DNA of 49,361 bases from Desulfobulbaceae bacterium (GTDB taxonomy: Bacteria > Desulfobacterota > Desulfobulbia > Desulfobulbales > Desulfocapsaceae), in NCBI GenBank assembly GCA_024640625.1, contig JAHEER010000020.1:1-49361 (forward strand). The letters run 5' to 3'. Shown here piece by piece: positions 1 through 8,406 of this stretch. The translations under genes and the position numbers were made by a program. The notes below the pieces were generated by a model. That model did no database searches, had not been told where the DNA came from, and saw nothing but the letters and a program-made list of their open reading frames with translations. Position 1 is the stretch's first letter. The number at the start of each line of letters is the position of its first letter.

Positions 1-187
1 CTGCATGTTCAAGGTCTTTCTCACAACAGGAAGGCGTGGAGACCGCCTCCTTATGCATGGTGCAGTCGGACAGACAGATCATCTGTCCAACTCCTGCCGC
101 ACCCAGGGGTGCGATGCATACCGCCAGGGTCGTGATCATGAGCTGCCTGGCCAGGCGAGGCAGGATTCTGTGAAAAAGGCCGATCAT
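1..187 (-). CDS. Cys-rich secreted hypothetical protein, partial (runs off left edge)
   Basis: I do not recognise the family. The visible N-terminal ~62 residues have a basic start, a hydrophobic stretch ending in small residues (LAVCIAPLGAAG), then a Cys/His/Met-rich segment with CLSDC and a CC pair, which looks like an exported metal-binding or disulfide protein. The ATG at 187 lies almost at the predicted transcription start and has no Shine-Dalgarno. An internal ATG at 137-139 has CAGG six bases upstream and still leaves a signal-peptide-like stretch, so it may be the real start. The promoter at 194-223 carries the same 15-bp palindrome as the multicopper oxidase promoter, so a role in copper or metal stress is inferred from context. 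The C-terminus is outside the window. Confidence 0.5.
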   Translation of the reverse strand, partial: MIGLFHRILPRLARQLMITTLAVCIAPLGAAGVGQMICLSDCTMHKEAVSTPSCCEKDLEHA

Positions 188-193
188 GGTGGT

Positions 194-223
194 TTTATAC
201 TACATTGTAGTAGGATTAGTCAA
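194..223 (-). promoter_or_regulatory. Sigma70-like promoter with palindromic operator in the spacer
   Basis: Reading leftwards there is a -35 TTGACT (218-223), an 18-bp spacer and a -10 TATAAA (194-199). A perfect 15-bp palindrome TACTACATTGTAGTA (198-212) fills the spacer and touches the -10. A one-mismatch copy is at 1750-1764 in front of the multicopper oxidase, in the same position relative to a TAAA-containing -10. The half-site resembles BlaI/CopY boxes (TACA/TGTA) but the spacing is one base shorter, so the regulator is unknown. Confidence 0.6.
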
Positions 224-246
224 GAACAAGCCTGCGCCTATCTGAA

Positions 247-1728
247 CTAGACTGTACCAGTCGCATTGACCACCTCGAACTGTCCCATCATCCCATCGTC
301 CTCATGTTCTAGCATATGACAGTGATACATGTAGATACCGGTGTAGTCGAGAAACTGGGCGATCAGCCTGACCGTGTCATTGGGCCACAGCAGCACAGTG
401 TCTTTTCTGCCCGCCTCTACGGGTACCGGTGGCTGACCATTGCGGTCAAGAATGTTAAACTGCACGTCATGCAGGTGCATCGAGTGGGGAAGCTGCATCA
501 TCGTGGCCGAGCGGTTTTCCACCTGCCAGATCTCAGTGGAGCCAAGGGGTATCTTTTCGTCGATACGGTTCATGTCCATCTTTTTCCCGTTGATCGCCAG
601 CCTGTTCCCCCCCATCATGCCCATGCCTCTTCCCGACATGGTCTCCATGGCAAAGCGGCGAGTCCGGTCAGCGGTTGACTCCTCCAGACGCGGCTGCTCG
701 CGCAGATGGGAAAGGATCGCGGTCTGCTCGGCTTTCATGTCTGCGACCTGAAGCTCCATGGCTTCATAGGTGTTGCCATTGAACTGGTCAACAAGCAAGC
801 GGAATCTGTCGCCCGCACTTGAACCGCCGAAATCGACCAGGATCTCGGCTCGCTCCCCGGCCGACAGCACCAGTTCCTGCACGCCGACCGGTGCGGCCAG
901 GAAGCCTCCGTCCGAAGCAATTACCTGAAAGGGCTGGTCGGTTGACAGATAAAAGCGGTATATAGACGAGTTGGAACCGTTCAGCAAGCGGAACCTGACG
1001 ACGCCCCGGGGGACCTCGACAAAGGGTTTGAGCATGCCGTTGACCAGCAGAAAATTACCCAGAACTCCGTGCATCACGTCGTGCATGGAGCGCACATAGG
1101 CCAAACTTCGATCTTCGAAAAACCGGCGGTCCTGAACGACCAGCGGAATATCGTCGACACCATAGTTCCTCGGCAGGGCCAGGGTCTGCGAAACCTCGTC
1201 CTCGATGATGAACAGTCCGGCCAGTCCACGGTAGACGTGTTCCCCGGTTAGCCCCATGGCATGGGGATGGTACCAGAGTGTGGCGGCCTGCTGATTGATG
1301 GTGAACTCAGGCTTCCAGGTCTCCCCGGGCTCGATTACTTGATGCGGACCGCCGTCCCAGCGGGCCGGTACGTGGAGCCCGTGCCAGTGCACCGTGGTAA
1401 CCTGATCGATACCGTTTTCCACATGCAGACGCACGTTCTCCCCGTTGCCTACCCGAATGGTTGGTCCCAGAATAGAGCCGTTGTACCCCAGGGTTTCCGT
1501 ATATACGGTGTTAAAAAATTCGTGTTGCCCCTTCTGAACCACAAGTGAGAAAGGTGAAGCGCCTCCGGCAGAGCCTGAATTCTCGAGAAGAGGCGGAATA
1601 TGGAGCCGTCTGCTGAAAGGTGCATCCACCGTCTCCGCGCCAATGGCTGGAGCAGCCAGTCCATATTTTCCAAGCGCTGCAATACCGAGTGCCGCAGCGG
1701 AGCGCTTGATAAAATCTCGTCTGAGCAT
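247..1728 (-). CDS. Multicopper oxidase, Tat-exported (CueO/CotA-like)
   Basis: A 493-aa periplasmic laccase-type oxidase. It starts with a Tat-like signal (RRDFIKRSAAALGIAALG). All four copper-ligand motifs are visible: HWHGLHVP and WYHPHAMG in the N-terminal cupredoxin domain, and HSMHLHDVQF and HCHMLEHEDDGMMG near the C-terminus. A Met/Gly-rich stretch (METMSGRGMGMMGG) precedes the C-terminal domain, like the Met-rich insert of CueO, and suggests Cu(I) oxidation. Family members couple one-electron oxidation of Cu(I) or phenols to reduction of O2 to water. The ATG is preceded by AGGAG. The promoter palindrome at 1750-1764 is shared with the Cys-rich gene to the left, so both are probably induced together. 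In an anaerobe this enzyme would serve copper or oxygen defence; that is inference. Confidence 0.92.
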   Translation of the reverse strand: MLRRDFIKRSAAALGIAALGKYGLAAPAIGAETVDAPFSRRLHIPPLLENSGSAGGASPFSLVVQKGQHEFFNTVYTETLGYNGSILGPTIRVGNGENVRLHVENGIDQVTTVHWHGLHVPARWDGGPHQVIEPGETWKPEFTINQQAATLWYHPHAMGLTGEHVYRGLAGLFIIEDEVSQTLALPRNYGVDDIPLVVQDRRFFEDRSLAYVRSMHDVMHGVLGNFLLVNGMLKPFVEVPRGVVRFRLLNGSNSSIYRFYLSTDQPFQVIASDGGFLAAPVGVQELVLSAGERAEILVDFGGSSAGDRFRLLVDQFNGNTYEAMELQVADMKAEQTAILSHLREQPRLEESTADRTRRFAMETMSGRGMGMMGGNRLAINGKKMDMNRIDEKIPLGSTEIWQVENRSATMMQLPHSMHLHDVQFNILDRNGQPPVPVEAGRKDTVLLWPNDTVRLIAQFLDYTGIYMYHCHMLEHEDDGMMGQFEVVNATGTV

Positions 1729-1749
1729 GATATTCTCCTATTATATTTA

Positions 1750-1764
1750 TGCTACGCTGTAGTA
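1750..1764 (-). promoter_or_regulatory. Operator palindrome upstream of multicopper oxidase
   Basis: TGCTACGCTGTAGTA is a 6-3-6 dyad with one mismatch relative to the perfect palindrome at 198-212. On the minus strand both are followed by (T/C)ATAAA as the -10, so the operator sits in the same register of both promoters. No convincing -35 is seen here. Confidence 0.5.
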
Positions 1765-1910
1765 TATATACGGAAGGGAGAAGAGTCGAGCAGGTCAGGA
1801 AAAATCGTTGCCGGCTCAGTGATGGGGCTCAAGCAGGGGTGTGCGGCTCTGCTGATACCACCAGAAGAGAATGTGGCCCCCGTCAGTCCGCTGAAACAGT
1901 CTCAGCAGGC

Positions 1911-2204
1911 TTAGGATGCCACCGGGCGGAATACTTCGTAAAAGGTTCGCTCACCGATCAGACTGTCCACCTGATCCTGGATTTCTTTGCGCTCAGGATT
2001 CAGGAACCAGCTGTTCCAGTCCTCAATGCTCTCCCAGACGCTCATCACCAGGTAATCGCCCAGATCCTCAGTACTCTGCAGCGTATTGGTGGATATGTAG
2101 CCCGGCTGATTCCGGGCCCGCTCATTGAGCTCTTTCAGAAGGGGTAAAATCTGTTCTGGTCGGTTCATTCTGAACTTTCTCTTGATAACCACATGAACAG
2201 CCAT
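1911..2204 (-). CDS. Antibiotic biosynthesis monooxygenase (ABM) domain protein
   Basis: A 97-aa single-domain protein of the dimeric alpha-beta barrel ABM type. It opens with a beta strand (AVHVVIKRKF), then a helix, the pattern QPGYISTNTLQS, and VMSVWESIEDWNSWF, where the aromatic/acidic W-E-S-x-E-D-W pattern is typical of ABM and heme-degrading relatives. Members act on quinones or heme, or have unknown substrates, so function cannot be fixed. The ATG has a strong Shine-Dalgarno (GGGAGGA, five bases away). A TetR regulator lies just upstream on the same strand and may control it. Confidence 0.75.
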   Translation of the reverse strand: MAVHVVIKRKFRMNRPEQILPLLKELNERARNQPGYISTNTLQSTEDLGDYLVMSVWESIEDWNSWFLNPERKEIQDQVDSLIGERTFYEVFRPVAS

Positions 2205-2383
2205 TCGAATCCTCCCTGGTTATGGTGAACTGCTCAATGAAAACTAACTTTTGCCCCTGACAAGGCCAACGATTTCAGTTTTGTCCTGAAAAATTAAAGT
2301 ATACACGATTTTAATTTGTGACAGCAGAGGGTGGCCCAGAAACCAGCCATTCTGCGTCTTGTCCATGCACCAAGAGACGCCTT

Positions 2384-2968
2384 TCATGGGTTGGCTCTCA
2401 CCCCCCGCCATGAACACTCCCAGCACTCATCAAGATAGTCGCTCAGAGGGCTTTCGAGAATGCCGTCAATTCTCAGAAACACCATGCGGATGGCTGATCC
2501 GAAAATGGCATTCATGGCGACATTGGGGTCGATGTCTCTGATCTCTCCGGTTTCCTGCCCCTTTTCCACCCACGATTTCATTTTTAAAAATGGGAGTGAG
2601 GCGAAAGCGGTCTTTTCAACCGGCATGAACTCCCTGTGCTTGGTGTACAGGAGATATTGCATGGATTCGGGCGTTTTCTCAGTATGCTCGAATATATGAC
2701 GAACCGCCTCATAACAGCAGTCATGCATACTTTCGTGTTTCTGCTCGATCTCACACAACGCCTCGTAGAGGCAATTCTCCAGGTTGCTGTAAAGGGTAAC
2801 AGCGATGGACTCCTTATTTTCAAAATAGTTGTAGAGAGACCCGACACTCATTTTGGAGGCGAACTGGATGTCGTTGACCGTGGTATTGAAATACCCTCTT
2901 TCGGTGAACAATTTCAATGCCGCTTCGAGGATTCTCTCCTGACGCTCTTTTTTCTTGGAATTATTCAT
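2384..2968 (-). CDS. TetR/AcrR-family transcriptional regulator
   Basis: A 194-aa protein with an N-terminal TetR helix-turn-helix at about residues 10-55 (RILEAALKLFTERGYFNTT, then MSVGSLYNYFENKESI). The ligand-binding C-terminal domain is divergent, so the inducer is unknown. No clear Shine-Dalgarno precedes the ATG. It lies upstream of the ABM-domain gene on the same strand and divergent from the dienelactone-hydrolase-like gene across an AT-rich ~195-bp region, so either could be its target. Confidence 0.88.
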   Translation of the reverse strand: MNNSKKKERQERILEAALKLFTERGYFNTTVNDIQFASKMSVGSLYNYFENKESIAVTLYSNLENCLYEALCEIEQKHESMHDCCYEAVRHIFEHTEKTPESMQYLLYTKHREFMPVEKTAFASLPFLKMKSWVEKGQETGEIRDIDPNVAMNAIFGSAIRMVFLRIDGILESPLSDYLDECWECSWRGVRANP

Positions 2969-3163
2969 TTTTTAAAATGTCTGCAGGGATGGTGACGACC
3001 CACAAACGGCAACCTGATGGGCCGCAGCTGATAATATTTTTATAACCATATCATAATTAACCGAATTTGCAGGAGCTTTAATATATATTCGTAATTAATA
3101 TTAGTAATTGTTTCACCTCACATTGCAGTTTCAAAATCAGGATCTAACAACAGGAGAAAGAAA

Positions 3164-4045
3164 ATGACGGAAGATTACATTGATCCCCAGGTTTACGACC
3201 TCTACGACGAGTATTGCCATACCCAGATGACCCGCCGTGAATTTCTCAACCGGGCTTCGGCGCTTGTGGTGGCCAGCGGGTCGGCATTGGTCATGGCGGA
3301 AGCCCTGCTGCCGCGCTATGCGAACGCACAGACGATCTCTTTTACCGACGAGAGAATCAAGCCTCGCTATGTGGATTACGATTCTCCCGGTGGGTCGTCC
3401 GGAAAAATGCGCGGTTACCTGGTCAAACCTGCCGGAGACGGACCGTTTCCGGCGGTTCTGGTCATCCACGAGAATCGAGGACTGAATCCCTATATAGAAG
3501 ATGTTGCCCGCCGCTTCGCAGTCGAAGGATTTCTCGCCCTTGCTCCCGACGGCCTCGCCCCGATAGGCGGATATCCGGGCAACGATGACGACGGTAAAGT
3601 TATGCAGAAGTCCCTGGATAGGGATAAACTCTTTACCGACTTGCTGAACAGTGCGAAGTTTCTCAAATCCCACCAACTGTCAACGGGCAAACTCGGAGCA
3701 ACGGGATTCTGTTACGGCGGCGGCGTGGTCAACAAGCTGGCGGTGGTTATGGGTGGTGATCTGAACGCCGGGGTTCCCTTTTACGGCAGTGCCCCTAAAA
3801 TGGAAGACGTAGCCAAGATCGAGGCACCGCTGATGATCCAGTACGCCGAAGATGATCCACGGGTAAACGCCAGCCAGGCCGACTACAAAAAAGCTCTGGA
3901 GGACAATGGCAAGGATTTCGTCATGTACACCTATGACGGCACCCGCCACGGATTTCACAACGATTCCACTCCCCGGTATAACGAAGCTCAGGCAAAGATT
4001 GCCTGGGAGCGGACAATTTCTTTCTTTAAAGAGCACCTCTCCTAA
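3164..4045 (+). CDS. Dienelactone hydrolase family protein with Tat-like signal
   Basis: A 293-aa alpha/beta hydrolase. The N-terminal ~55 residues contain a twin-arginine motif (TRREFLNRAS, RR at 24-25) and a hydrophobic segment, but about 20 residues precede the motif, which is common in this subfamily. The nucleophile elbow GFCYGG places the catalytic Cys at 183. Asp230/231 (YAEDDPRV) and His262 (TRHGFH) complete the Cys-Asp-His triad of the family. Carboxymethylenebutenolidase is the type activity, but exported homologues are of unknown substrate. The start has AGGAG eight bases upstream. A 13-bp-stem hairpin follows the stop. Confidence 0.88.
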   Translation: MTEDYIDPQVYDLYDEYCHTQMTRREFLNRASALVVASGSALVMAEALLPRYANAQTISFTDERIKPRYVDYDSPGGSSGKMRGYLVKPAGDGPFPAVLVIHENRGLNPYIEDVARRFAVEGFLALAPDGLAPIGGYPGNDDDGKVMQKSLDRDKLFTDLLNSAKFLKSHQLSTGKLGATGFCYGGGVVNKLAVVMGGDLNAGVPFYGSAPKMEDVAKIEAPLMIQYAEDDPRVNASQADYKKALEDNGKDFVMYTYDGTRHGFHNDSTPRYNEAQAKIAWERTISFFKEHLS

Positions 4046-4059
4046 TTGGTTTACACTTT

Positions 4060-4097
4060 GGCCAAACCGGCTGCTCCTCCGGGAAGCCGGTTTGGCC
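4060..4097 (+). terminator. Strong hairpin after the dienelactone hydrolase gene
   Basis: A perfect 13-bp inverted repeat (GGCCAAACCGGCT / AGCCGGTTTGGCC) with a 12-nt loop starts 14 bases after the stop. No T-tract follows, so it may stabilise the mRNA 3' end or terminate only weakly. Confidence 0.55.
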
Positions 4098-4219
4098 TAG
4101 TCAATCACAACAGCGACCGAATCCTTTCTACCATTTACGTACCTCCTCCAATTGCAGATGAACTCGCCGGTCTTATACTGATGGGAGTCATCCGCGAAAT
4201 TCATCCAGAGGAGTAAGAC

Positions 4220-5008
4220 ATGCGACGGCATATCATCTATTTTCTATTCGTTATTCTCGCCACAGTAACACTAACTACCACCGTATCAGCACAGTCGGAA
4301 AGCCGCCTGCACCAGATCCTTAAAGCAGGCGAATTGAGGGTCGGTACCACCGGCGATTGGAACCCAATGACGGTCCGCGACCCGGCCAGCAACAGTTACA
4401 AGGGGTTCGACATCGATGTGATGAAGGAGTTGGCCAACGATCTGGGGGTGAAGCTTACCTTTGTCCCCACCGACTGGAAAACCCTGGTCAATGGAATTAT
4501 CGCCGACAAGTACGACATGAGCACCAGTGCCTCGGTAACCCCCGCCAGAATAAGGACAGTAGGGTTCACCACGTCCTATTATCAGGTAAGCACTGTTCCC
4601 CTGACCCTCAAAAAGAACCTGGAGCAATTCCAGGACTGGGGCGACATCGATAAGCCTGAGGTATCTGTGGCGGTAACCCTGGGCACCTCCCAGGAGCAGC
4701 AGGTTAAAGCGTTCTTCCCCAATGCCAAGATCAGAAGCATAGAGGCACCTGCACGTGATTTCCAAGAAGTGCTGGCGGGTCGGGCCCTGGTATCGGTGAC
4801 CAGCAACCTGGAGGCTTCCCTGCTCACCCAGGCCCATCAACAGCTTGCCGTGGTTCCAGTTTCAGAACCGCGGACTCCCGCTGATCTGGCTTTCATCGTG
4901 GCCCAGGACGACCAGGTCTGGCTTAATTACCTCAATCACTGGATCACCATCAAGCTCAATCGAGGCTTTTTCGATGAACTGAAGAAAAAATGGATGCCGG
5001 GAATCTGA
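4220..5008 (+). CDS. ABC transporter substrate-binding protein, family 3 (amino-acid type)
   Basis: A 262-aa periplasmic solute-binding protein. A signal peptide occupies residues 1-24 (hydrophobic core then VSAQ). The mature part starts with the family-3 pattern LKAGELRVGTTGDWNPM and continues with KGFDIDVMKELANDLGVKL, as in polar amino acid and cyclohexadienyl-dehydratase-like binding proteins. The strong AGAGGAG precedes the ATG. The permease follows 46 bases downstream in the same direction, so they form a transport operon. No ATPase gene is nearby and must be supplied from elsewhere. Substrate specificity cannot be read from the sequence. Confidence 0.85.
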   Translation: MRRHIIYFLFVILATVTLTTTVSAQSESRLHQILKAGELRVGTTGDWNPMTVRDPASNSYKGFDIDVMKELANDLGVKLTFVPTDWKTLVNGIIADKYDMSTSASVTPARIRTVGFTTSYYQVSTVPLTLKKNLEQFQDWGDIDKPEVSVAVTLGTSQEQQVKAFFPNAKIRSIEAPARDFQEVLAGRALVSVTSNLEASLLTQAHQQLAVVPVSEPRTPADLAFIVAQDDQVWLNYLNHWITIKLNRGFFDELKKKWMPGI

Positions 5009-5054
5009 GGATCCGCACCGCCCGGTCACCTCGATACCTTTCACCGGGGAGAAG

Positions 5055-5813
5055 ATGAGCGCCAAACCCTTTCTGGCGAGACTGGCTCTGTGCTGCGCTA
5101 TCGGTGCCATCCTGACCGGCTGTTCCAGCTCAACCTACGAATGGGGCTGGTTCGAAATCATGCCAACCACCGACCAGGGTGTTGCCAATCTCAAGTTTCT
5201 GGCCGGCGGAGTATGGCTGACCCTGGCCTTGTCATTGACGTCCATCTCCTTCTCCATCCTGATCGGGTTGTTCATTGCCTTGACGGGAATCTCTGAGATA
5301 GCGTGGCTGCGCTGGGCTAATCGGACCTACGTCGAGATCTTTCGGGCCATCCCGATTCTGGTGCTGATACTCTGGGTTTACTACGGACTTCCGGTGGTTC
5401 TCGGTATCTCCATGAATCCGTTCACGGCCGGTGTTGTCGCTCTGGCTATCAGCGACAGTGCTTTTGAGGCAGAAATTTTCAGGGCCGGAATCCAGTCCAT
5501 CGGCAGAGGCCAGATAGAGGCTGCCGACTCGCTCGGTCTCAACTATTACCAGAAAATGCGGGTGATCATCCTGCCCCAGGCGGTGCGCCGAATTCTGCCG
5601 CCTCTTGGCAATCAATTCGTCTACATGCTTAAAATGTCCTCCCTGGTATCCATAATCGGCCTGCAGGAGTTGACCAGGCGAGCCAACGAGCTCACGGTTA
5701 CGGTGTACCGGCCCCTGGAGATCTACACGGTGCTGGTGGTTGAATACCTTCTGCTGATCCTCATGTTTTCCTGGATGGTTCGCCGGCTGGAGCAGCGCTT
5801 GAAATTCCACTAG
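5055..5813 (+). CDS. Amino-acid ABC transporter permease (HisM/GlnP type) with lipobox-like N-terminus
   Basis: A 252-aa inner-membrane permease with about five transmembrane segments. The cytoplasmic EAA loop is clear (EAADSLGLNYYQKMRVIILP), as is the FRAIPILVLILWVYYG region typical of polar amino-acid permeases. It partners the binding protein just upstream. The odd part is the first ~30 residues: a short hydrophobic helix followed by ILTGCSSS, which is a textbook lipoprotein box. Either the permease is N-terminally lipidated or the segment is an extra transmembrane helix. The ATG has GGGGAG upstream, so this start is well supported. Confidence 0.87.
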   Translation: MSAKPFLARLALCCAIGAILTGCSSSTYEWGWFEIMPTTDQGVANLKFLAGGVWLTLALSLTSISFSILIGLFIALTGISEIAWLRWANRTYVEIFRAIPILVLILWVYYGLPVVLGISMNPFTAGVVALAISDSAFEAEIFRAGIQSIGRGQIEAADSLGLNYYQKMRVIILPQAVRRILPPLGNQFVYMLKMSSLVSIIGLQELTRRANELTVTVYRPLEIYTVLVVEYLLLILMFSWMVRRLEQRLKFH

Positions 5814-5832
5814 CGCTCATCACTGAGCGTTT
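5814..5832 (+). terminator. Short hairpin after the permease gene
   Basis: CGCTCA-TCAC-TGAGCG, a 6-bp stem directly after the stop codon, followed by only TTT. It is a weak intrinsic terminator candidate. Confidence 0.4.
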
Positions 5833-6037
5833 CCGGCATGTCGAATTTTCTCATCGACTGCCGCCACTTCCTAAACCGGCAAGAGTTCCGGTTCTCGGTT
5901 CTCATCTGCTGAACAAATAGGCAGCCCCTTCATTATAGTTTTTTCCAATTTGTATTATCAGAATTATTTGGATAAAGGTGCAGGCACGAAGTCAACAGAT
6001 GCAGAAACGCCAAATCAACCACAAGAGGAGCGCCCCG

Positions 6038-6454
6038 ATGAGGACTATTTTTACCCTGTTTGCACTTGTTTTATTGGCACCCGCCGCCATCGCGGCCCAA
6101 TACAACTACATAAGCCCGGATGACCTGAAGGAGCGGATAAACGCCAACGACGATCTGCTGATCATTGACATCCAGGTCGAGGAGGAATTCAAGCAGCACC
6201 ATATTCCCGGCTCGCTTGCCACCCATGCCTATCCGGTGAAATCCAGCAACGAGCGGGAGCGGCTCAATCCAATCCTTGAACTGCAGCGCAACGATTCGAG
6301 ACCTGTAGTCATCGTCTGTCCGCGTGGCGCCGGGGGAGCAAAACGCACCTACGATTATCTGGCGACCAACGGCATCTCCGAAGATCGTCTGCTGATTTTA
6401 GAAAAAGGGATGTCGGGCTGGAAATTTGAGAACTTGACCACGGCCCTGAATTGA
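6038..6454 (+). CDS. Exported rhodanese-like domain protein
   Basis: A 138-aa single rhodanese domain with a signal peptide (residues 1-20, ending IAA). The active-site loop CPRGAGG places the catalytic Cys at 94. The strand-helix pattern LLIIDIQVEEEFKQHHIPGS is the conserved CH2A-type motif. An upstream in-frame ATG exists at 5978, but the ATG at 6038 has AGAGGAG and starts a good signal peptide, so I chose it. Periplasmic rhodaneses bind or transfer sulfane sulfur, which suits a sulfur-metabolising anaerobe; the partner is unknown. It stands alone between the transporter genes and a bidirectional hairpin. Confidence 0.85.
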   Translation: MRTIFTLFALVLLAPAAIAAQYNYISPDDLKERINANDDLLIIDIQVEEEFKQHHIPGSLATHAYPVKSSNERERLNPILELQRNDSRPVVIVCPRGAGGAKRTYDYLATNGISEDRLLILEKGMSGWKFENLTTALN

Positions 6455-6477
6455 TCCGGGGCATACTCCAAAGCTTT

Positions 6478-6513
6478 AGGCGGTAAACCAGTTAATTGCT
6501 GCCTTACCGCCTT
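6478..6513. terminator. Bidirectional terminator-like hairpin between convergent genes
   Basis: AGGCGGTAA pairs with TTACCGCCT (9-bp perfect stem, 17-nt loop) in the gap between the rhodanese gene and the convergent small membrane protein gene. T-rich tracts are short on both sides. Confidence 0.5.
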
Positions 6514-6520
6514 CCCGGGG

Positions 6521-6745
6521 TCAACCTATCTGTCTTTTGAAATACCAGACAATTATCAGGATTCCGTAGGCCGCCACCCAACTGCCCATCACCCTGACAA
6601 CAATTCTCGCCCGGTAGCGCTTGAGCGAGACAACGAATGCACTGAGAAGAGTGACGAGTAAGAAAAGTGCGCCGATGATGAGAAAGTGAACGAGTGGTTC
6701 GGTCAGGGATTTTTCATGATGGAGATTCTGATGACAGCTATGCAC
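6521..6745 (-). CDS. Small membrane protein, two predicted transmembrane helices
   Basis: A 74-aa open frame. It contains a hydrophobic helix (HFLIIGALFLLVTLLSAFVV), a basic linker (SLKRYRARIVVR) and a second helix (WVAAYGILIIVWYF) with a KRQ tail, the pattern expected of a real inner-membrane protein. The first residues are His/Cys-rich (SCHQNLHH). The start used here is a GTG without a good Shine-Dalgarno, so the exact N-terminus is uncertain. Function is unknown. It lies directly downstream of the HD-GYP gene on the same strand with a 50-bp gap, so co-transcription is likely. Confidence 0.5.
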   Translation of the reverse strand: MHSCHQNLHHEKSLTEPLVHFLIIGALFLLVTLLSAFVVSLKRYRARIVVRVMGSWVAAYGILIIVWYFKRQIG

Positions 6746-6795
6746 ACAGGCAGTGGTGTGGGGCAGGCGGCCTGACCTCTACCGGGCAGGTCCGC

Positions 6796-8193
6796 TCAAA
6801 CACTCTGGTCGTCATCGCCATAACGATATTCTTTGGAAAAATACTTGAGAATGATAAATTCCATCCTTTTGAAAAGTACTTGGTTTGTGCCATTGGCAAA
6901 CTGCTCGTAGAGCGGTGTGGATATCTCCAGAAAACTATCCAGCAATACCGGGTCAAAATGCGTGCCACGCCCCTGGCTCAGTATCTCCAAGGAGGTGTCA
7001 AGCGTTAGCTGCTCTTTATAGGGCCGCTTGGAGGTTAGGGCGTCGAAGACATCAGAAATGGCAAAAATCCTCGCATTAACCGGTATGGCATTCCCTTTGA
7101 GGCCGGCAGGATATCCTCCACCGGCAAACTGCTCATGGTGATAACCGACCACATCAACTGCATCACTGAGCCATTCCGACTGGGTTACGATATCGACGCC
7201 GTGCTGGACATGAAGCTTCATTGCCTCGTATTCCTCTTCGGACAATTTTCCAGGTTTCATGAGAATCTGATCACTTATCCCTATTTTTCCCACATCATGC
7301 AGAAAAGCACCTTTAATCAAGCCCTGGATGATTTTGGGCTTCAGCTCTATTTTCTCAGCCAGTGCAACTGAGTAGATGGTGACTCTGTAGTTGTGGCTGT
7401 CGGTGTCGCTGTCCCGTTTGGCGATGGCGCTGCCGATGACGCGCAGTGTTTCAACGTTCGATTCGACCAGGTTTTCCGTCAGAACGGTCAGTTGATTGAT
7501 TAATCTGCTGATAACCGGGTAGAGGATAATTGTGGTGAGCAGCACCGTGGCGATAGCACCGGAAACCGATCGAGCAATCCTGGAGGTGACTTCTTGGCGG
7601 GCCCTCTCCGATACTTCGAAAATCCCTTCGATGGACGAAGACTGGTTGCCAAAGCTGTCGTACAAAGGAAAACTCAGACGGATGAAGGGGGTGCCCTTGA
7701 TTTGTTTGAATGATTGCTCACTGATGGGTTTGTTTCTGAGCCGCTCTTCGATGGCTTTCGCTAACTCTTTTACTGTGACTATCTGGGAGTGTTTGCTATC
7801 GAACTCGGCGGCTACCTGCATGCCTTCCAGATTGTAGATGCTCGCATATACCAGTTTACCCGCAGCCGGAATAGACTTGCCGGCGATCAGCAGCATTTTC
7901 AATTCCTGCCGCACCTCCTCTTGCTGATACTCCAGAGTGAGCCCTAAACGTTGAATCTGATCATTGAAATTCGACACCACTTCCGCCGCCCGATTGTTTA
8001 CCTGCTTTCCCAACCGGCGGTATTCGAGCACAAACACCACTACCGCTAATAGCAATGAAATTATGACTGCAGCCGTAATGAGCCGGAGGGCGAGCTGACG
8101 ATGGATGAAAGGTCTGGCTCCCTTACTTCTTAGAAGCGAGGCGAGCCCGTGTTTATCGCAGCTGTTGATAAGGCTGGAAATTTTTTCGAGCAT
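6796..8193 (-). CDS. Membrane HD-GYP domain protein, probable c-di-GMP phosphodiesterase
   Basis: A 465-aa sensor-type protein. Transmembrane helices lie at about residues 37-57 and 208-230, enclosing a ~150-residue periplasmic sensor region. The cytoplasmic HD-GYP domain runs from about 255 to 440, with HDVGKIGI (His299-Asp300), YHHEQ (352-354) and GGGYPAGLKG, whose GYP triplet is intact (360-362). Intact metal and GYP residues argue for an active enzyme hydrolysing c-di-GMP, with an unknown periplasmic signal. No HAMP domain is obvious after the second helix. The C-terminal ~20 residues diverge from the family end. Confidence 0.9.
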   Translation of the reverse strand: MLEKISSLINSCDKHGLASLLRSKGARPFIHRQLALRLITAAVIISLLLAVVVFVLEYRRLGKQVNNRAAEVVSNFNDQIQRLGLTLEYQQEEVRQELKMLLIAGKSIPAAGKLVYASIYNLEGMQVAAEFDSKHSQIVTVKELAKAIEERLRNKPISEQSFKQIKGTPFIRLSFPLYDSFGNQSSSIEGIFEVSERARQEVTSRIARSVSGAIATVLLTTIILYPVISRLINQLTVLTENLVESNVETLRVIGSAIAKRDSDTDSHNYRVTIYSVALAEKIELKPKIIQGLIKGAFLHDVGKIGISDQILMKPGKLSEEEYEAMKLHVQHGVDIVTQSEWLSDAVDVVGYHHEQFAGGGYPAGLKGNAIPVNARIFAISDVFDALTSKRPYKEQLTLDTSLEILSQGRGTHFDPVLLDSFLEISTPLYEQFANGTNQVLFKRMEFIILKYFSKEYRYGDDDQSV

Positions 8194-8406
8194 TGCTTTC
8201 GGTACAACACCTTATAAAAGAGAGCAATTTATGATATAGCTACTATGTGTGGAAACAGAATTTACTGTGCTTTTAGGCTGGTCTCCCCCGCCCTGTTCGA
8301 TCAGTATAGTCCTAATCCAGGGCAAAGAGCAAGGGAGGCCTCCGCAGGCAGGGCACGTGAGGAGCAGAAAGATTCATCCCATCCCTATTGTCGTGCTGGT
8401 GTCCCT

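Noticed and set aside
2244..2426. 60-codon open frame between the ABM and TetR genes
   Set aside because: It overlaps the TetR gene in another frame and has no ribosome site or domain.
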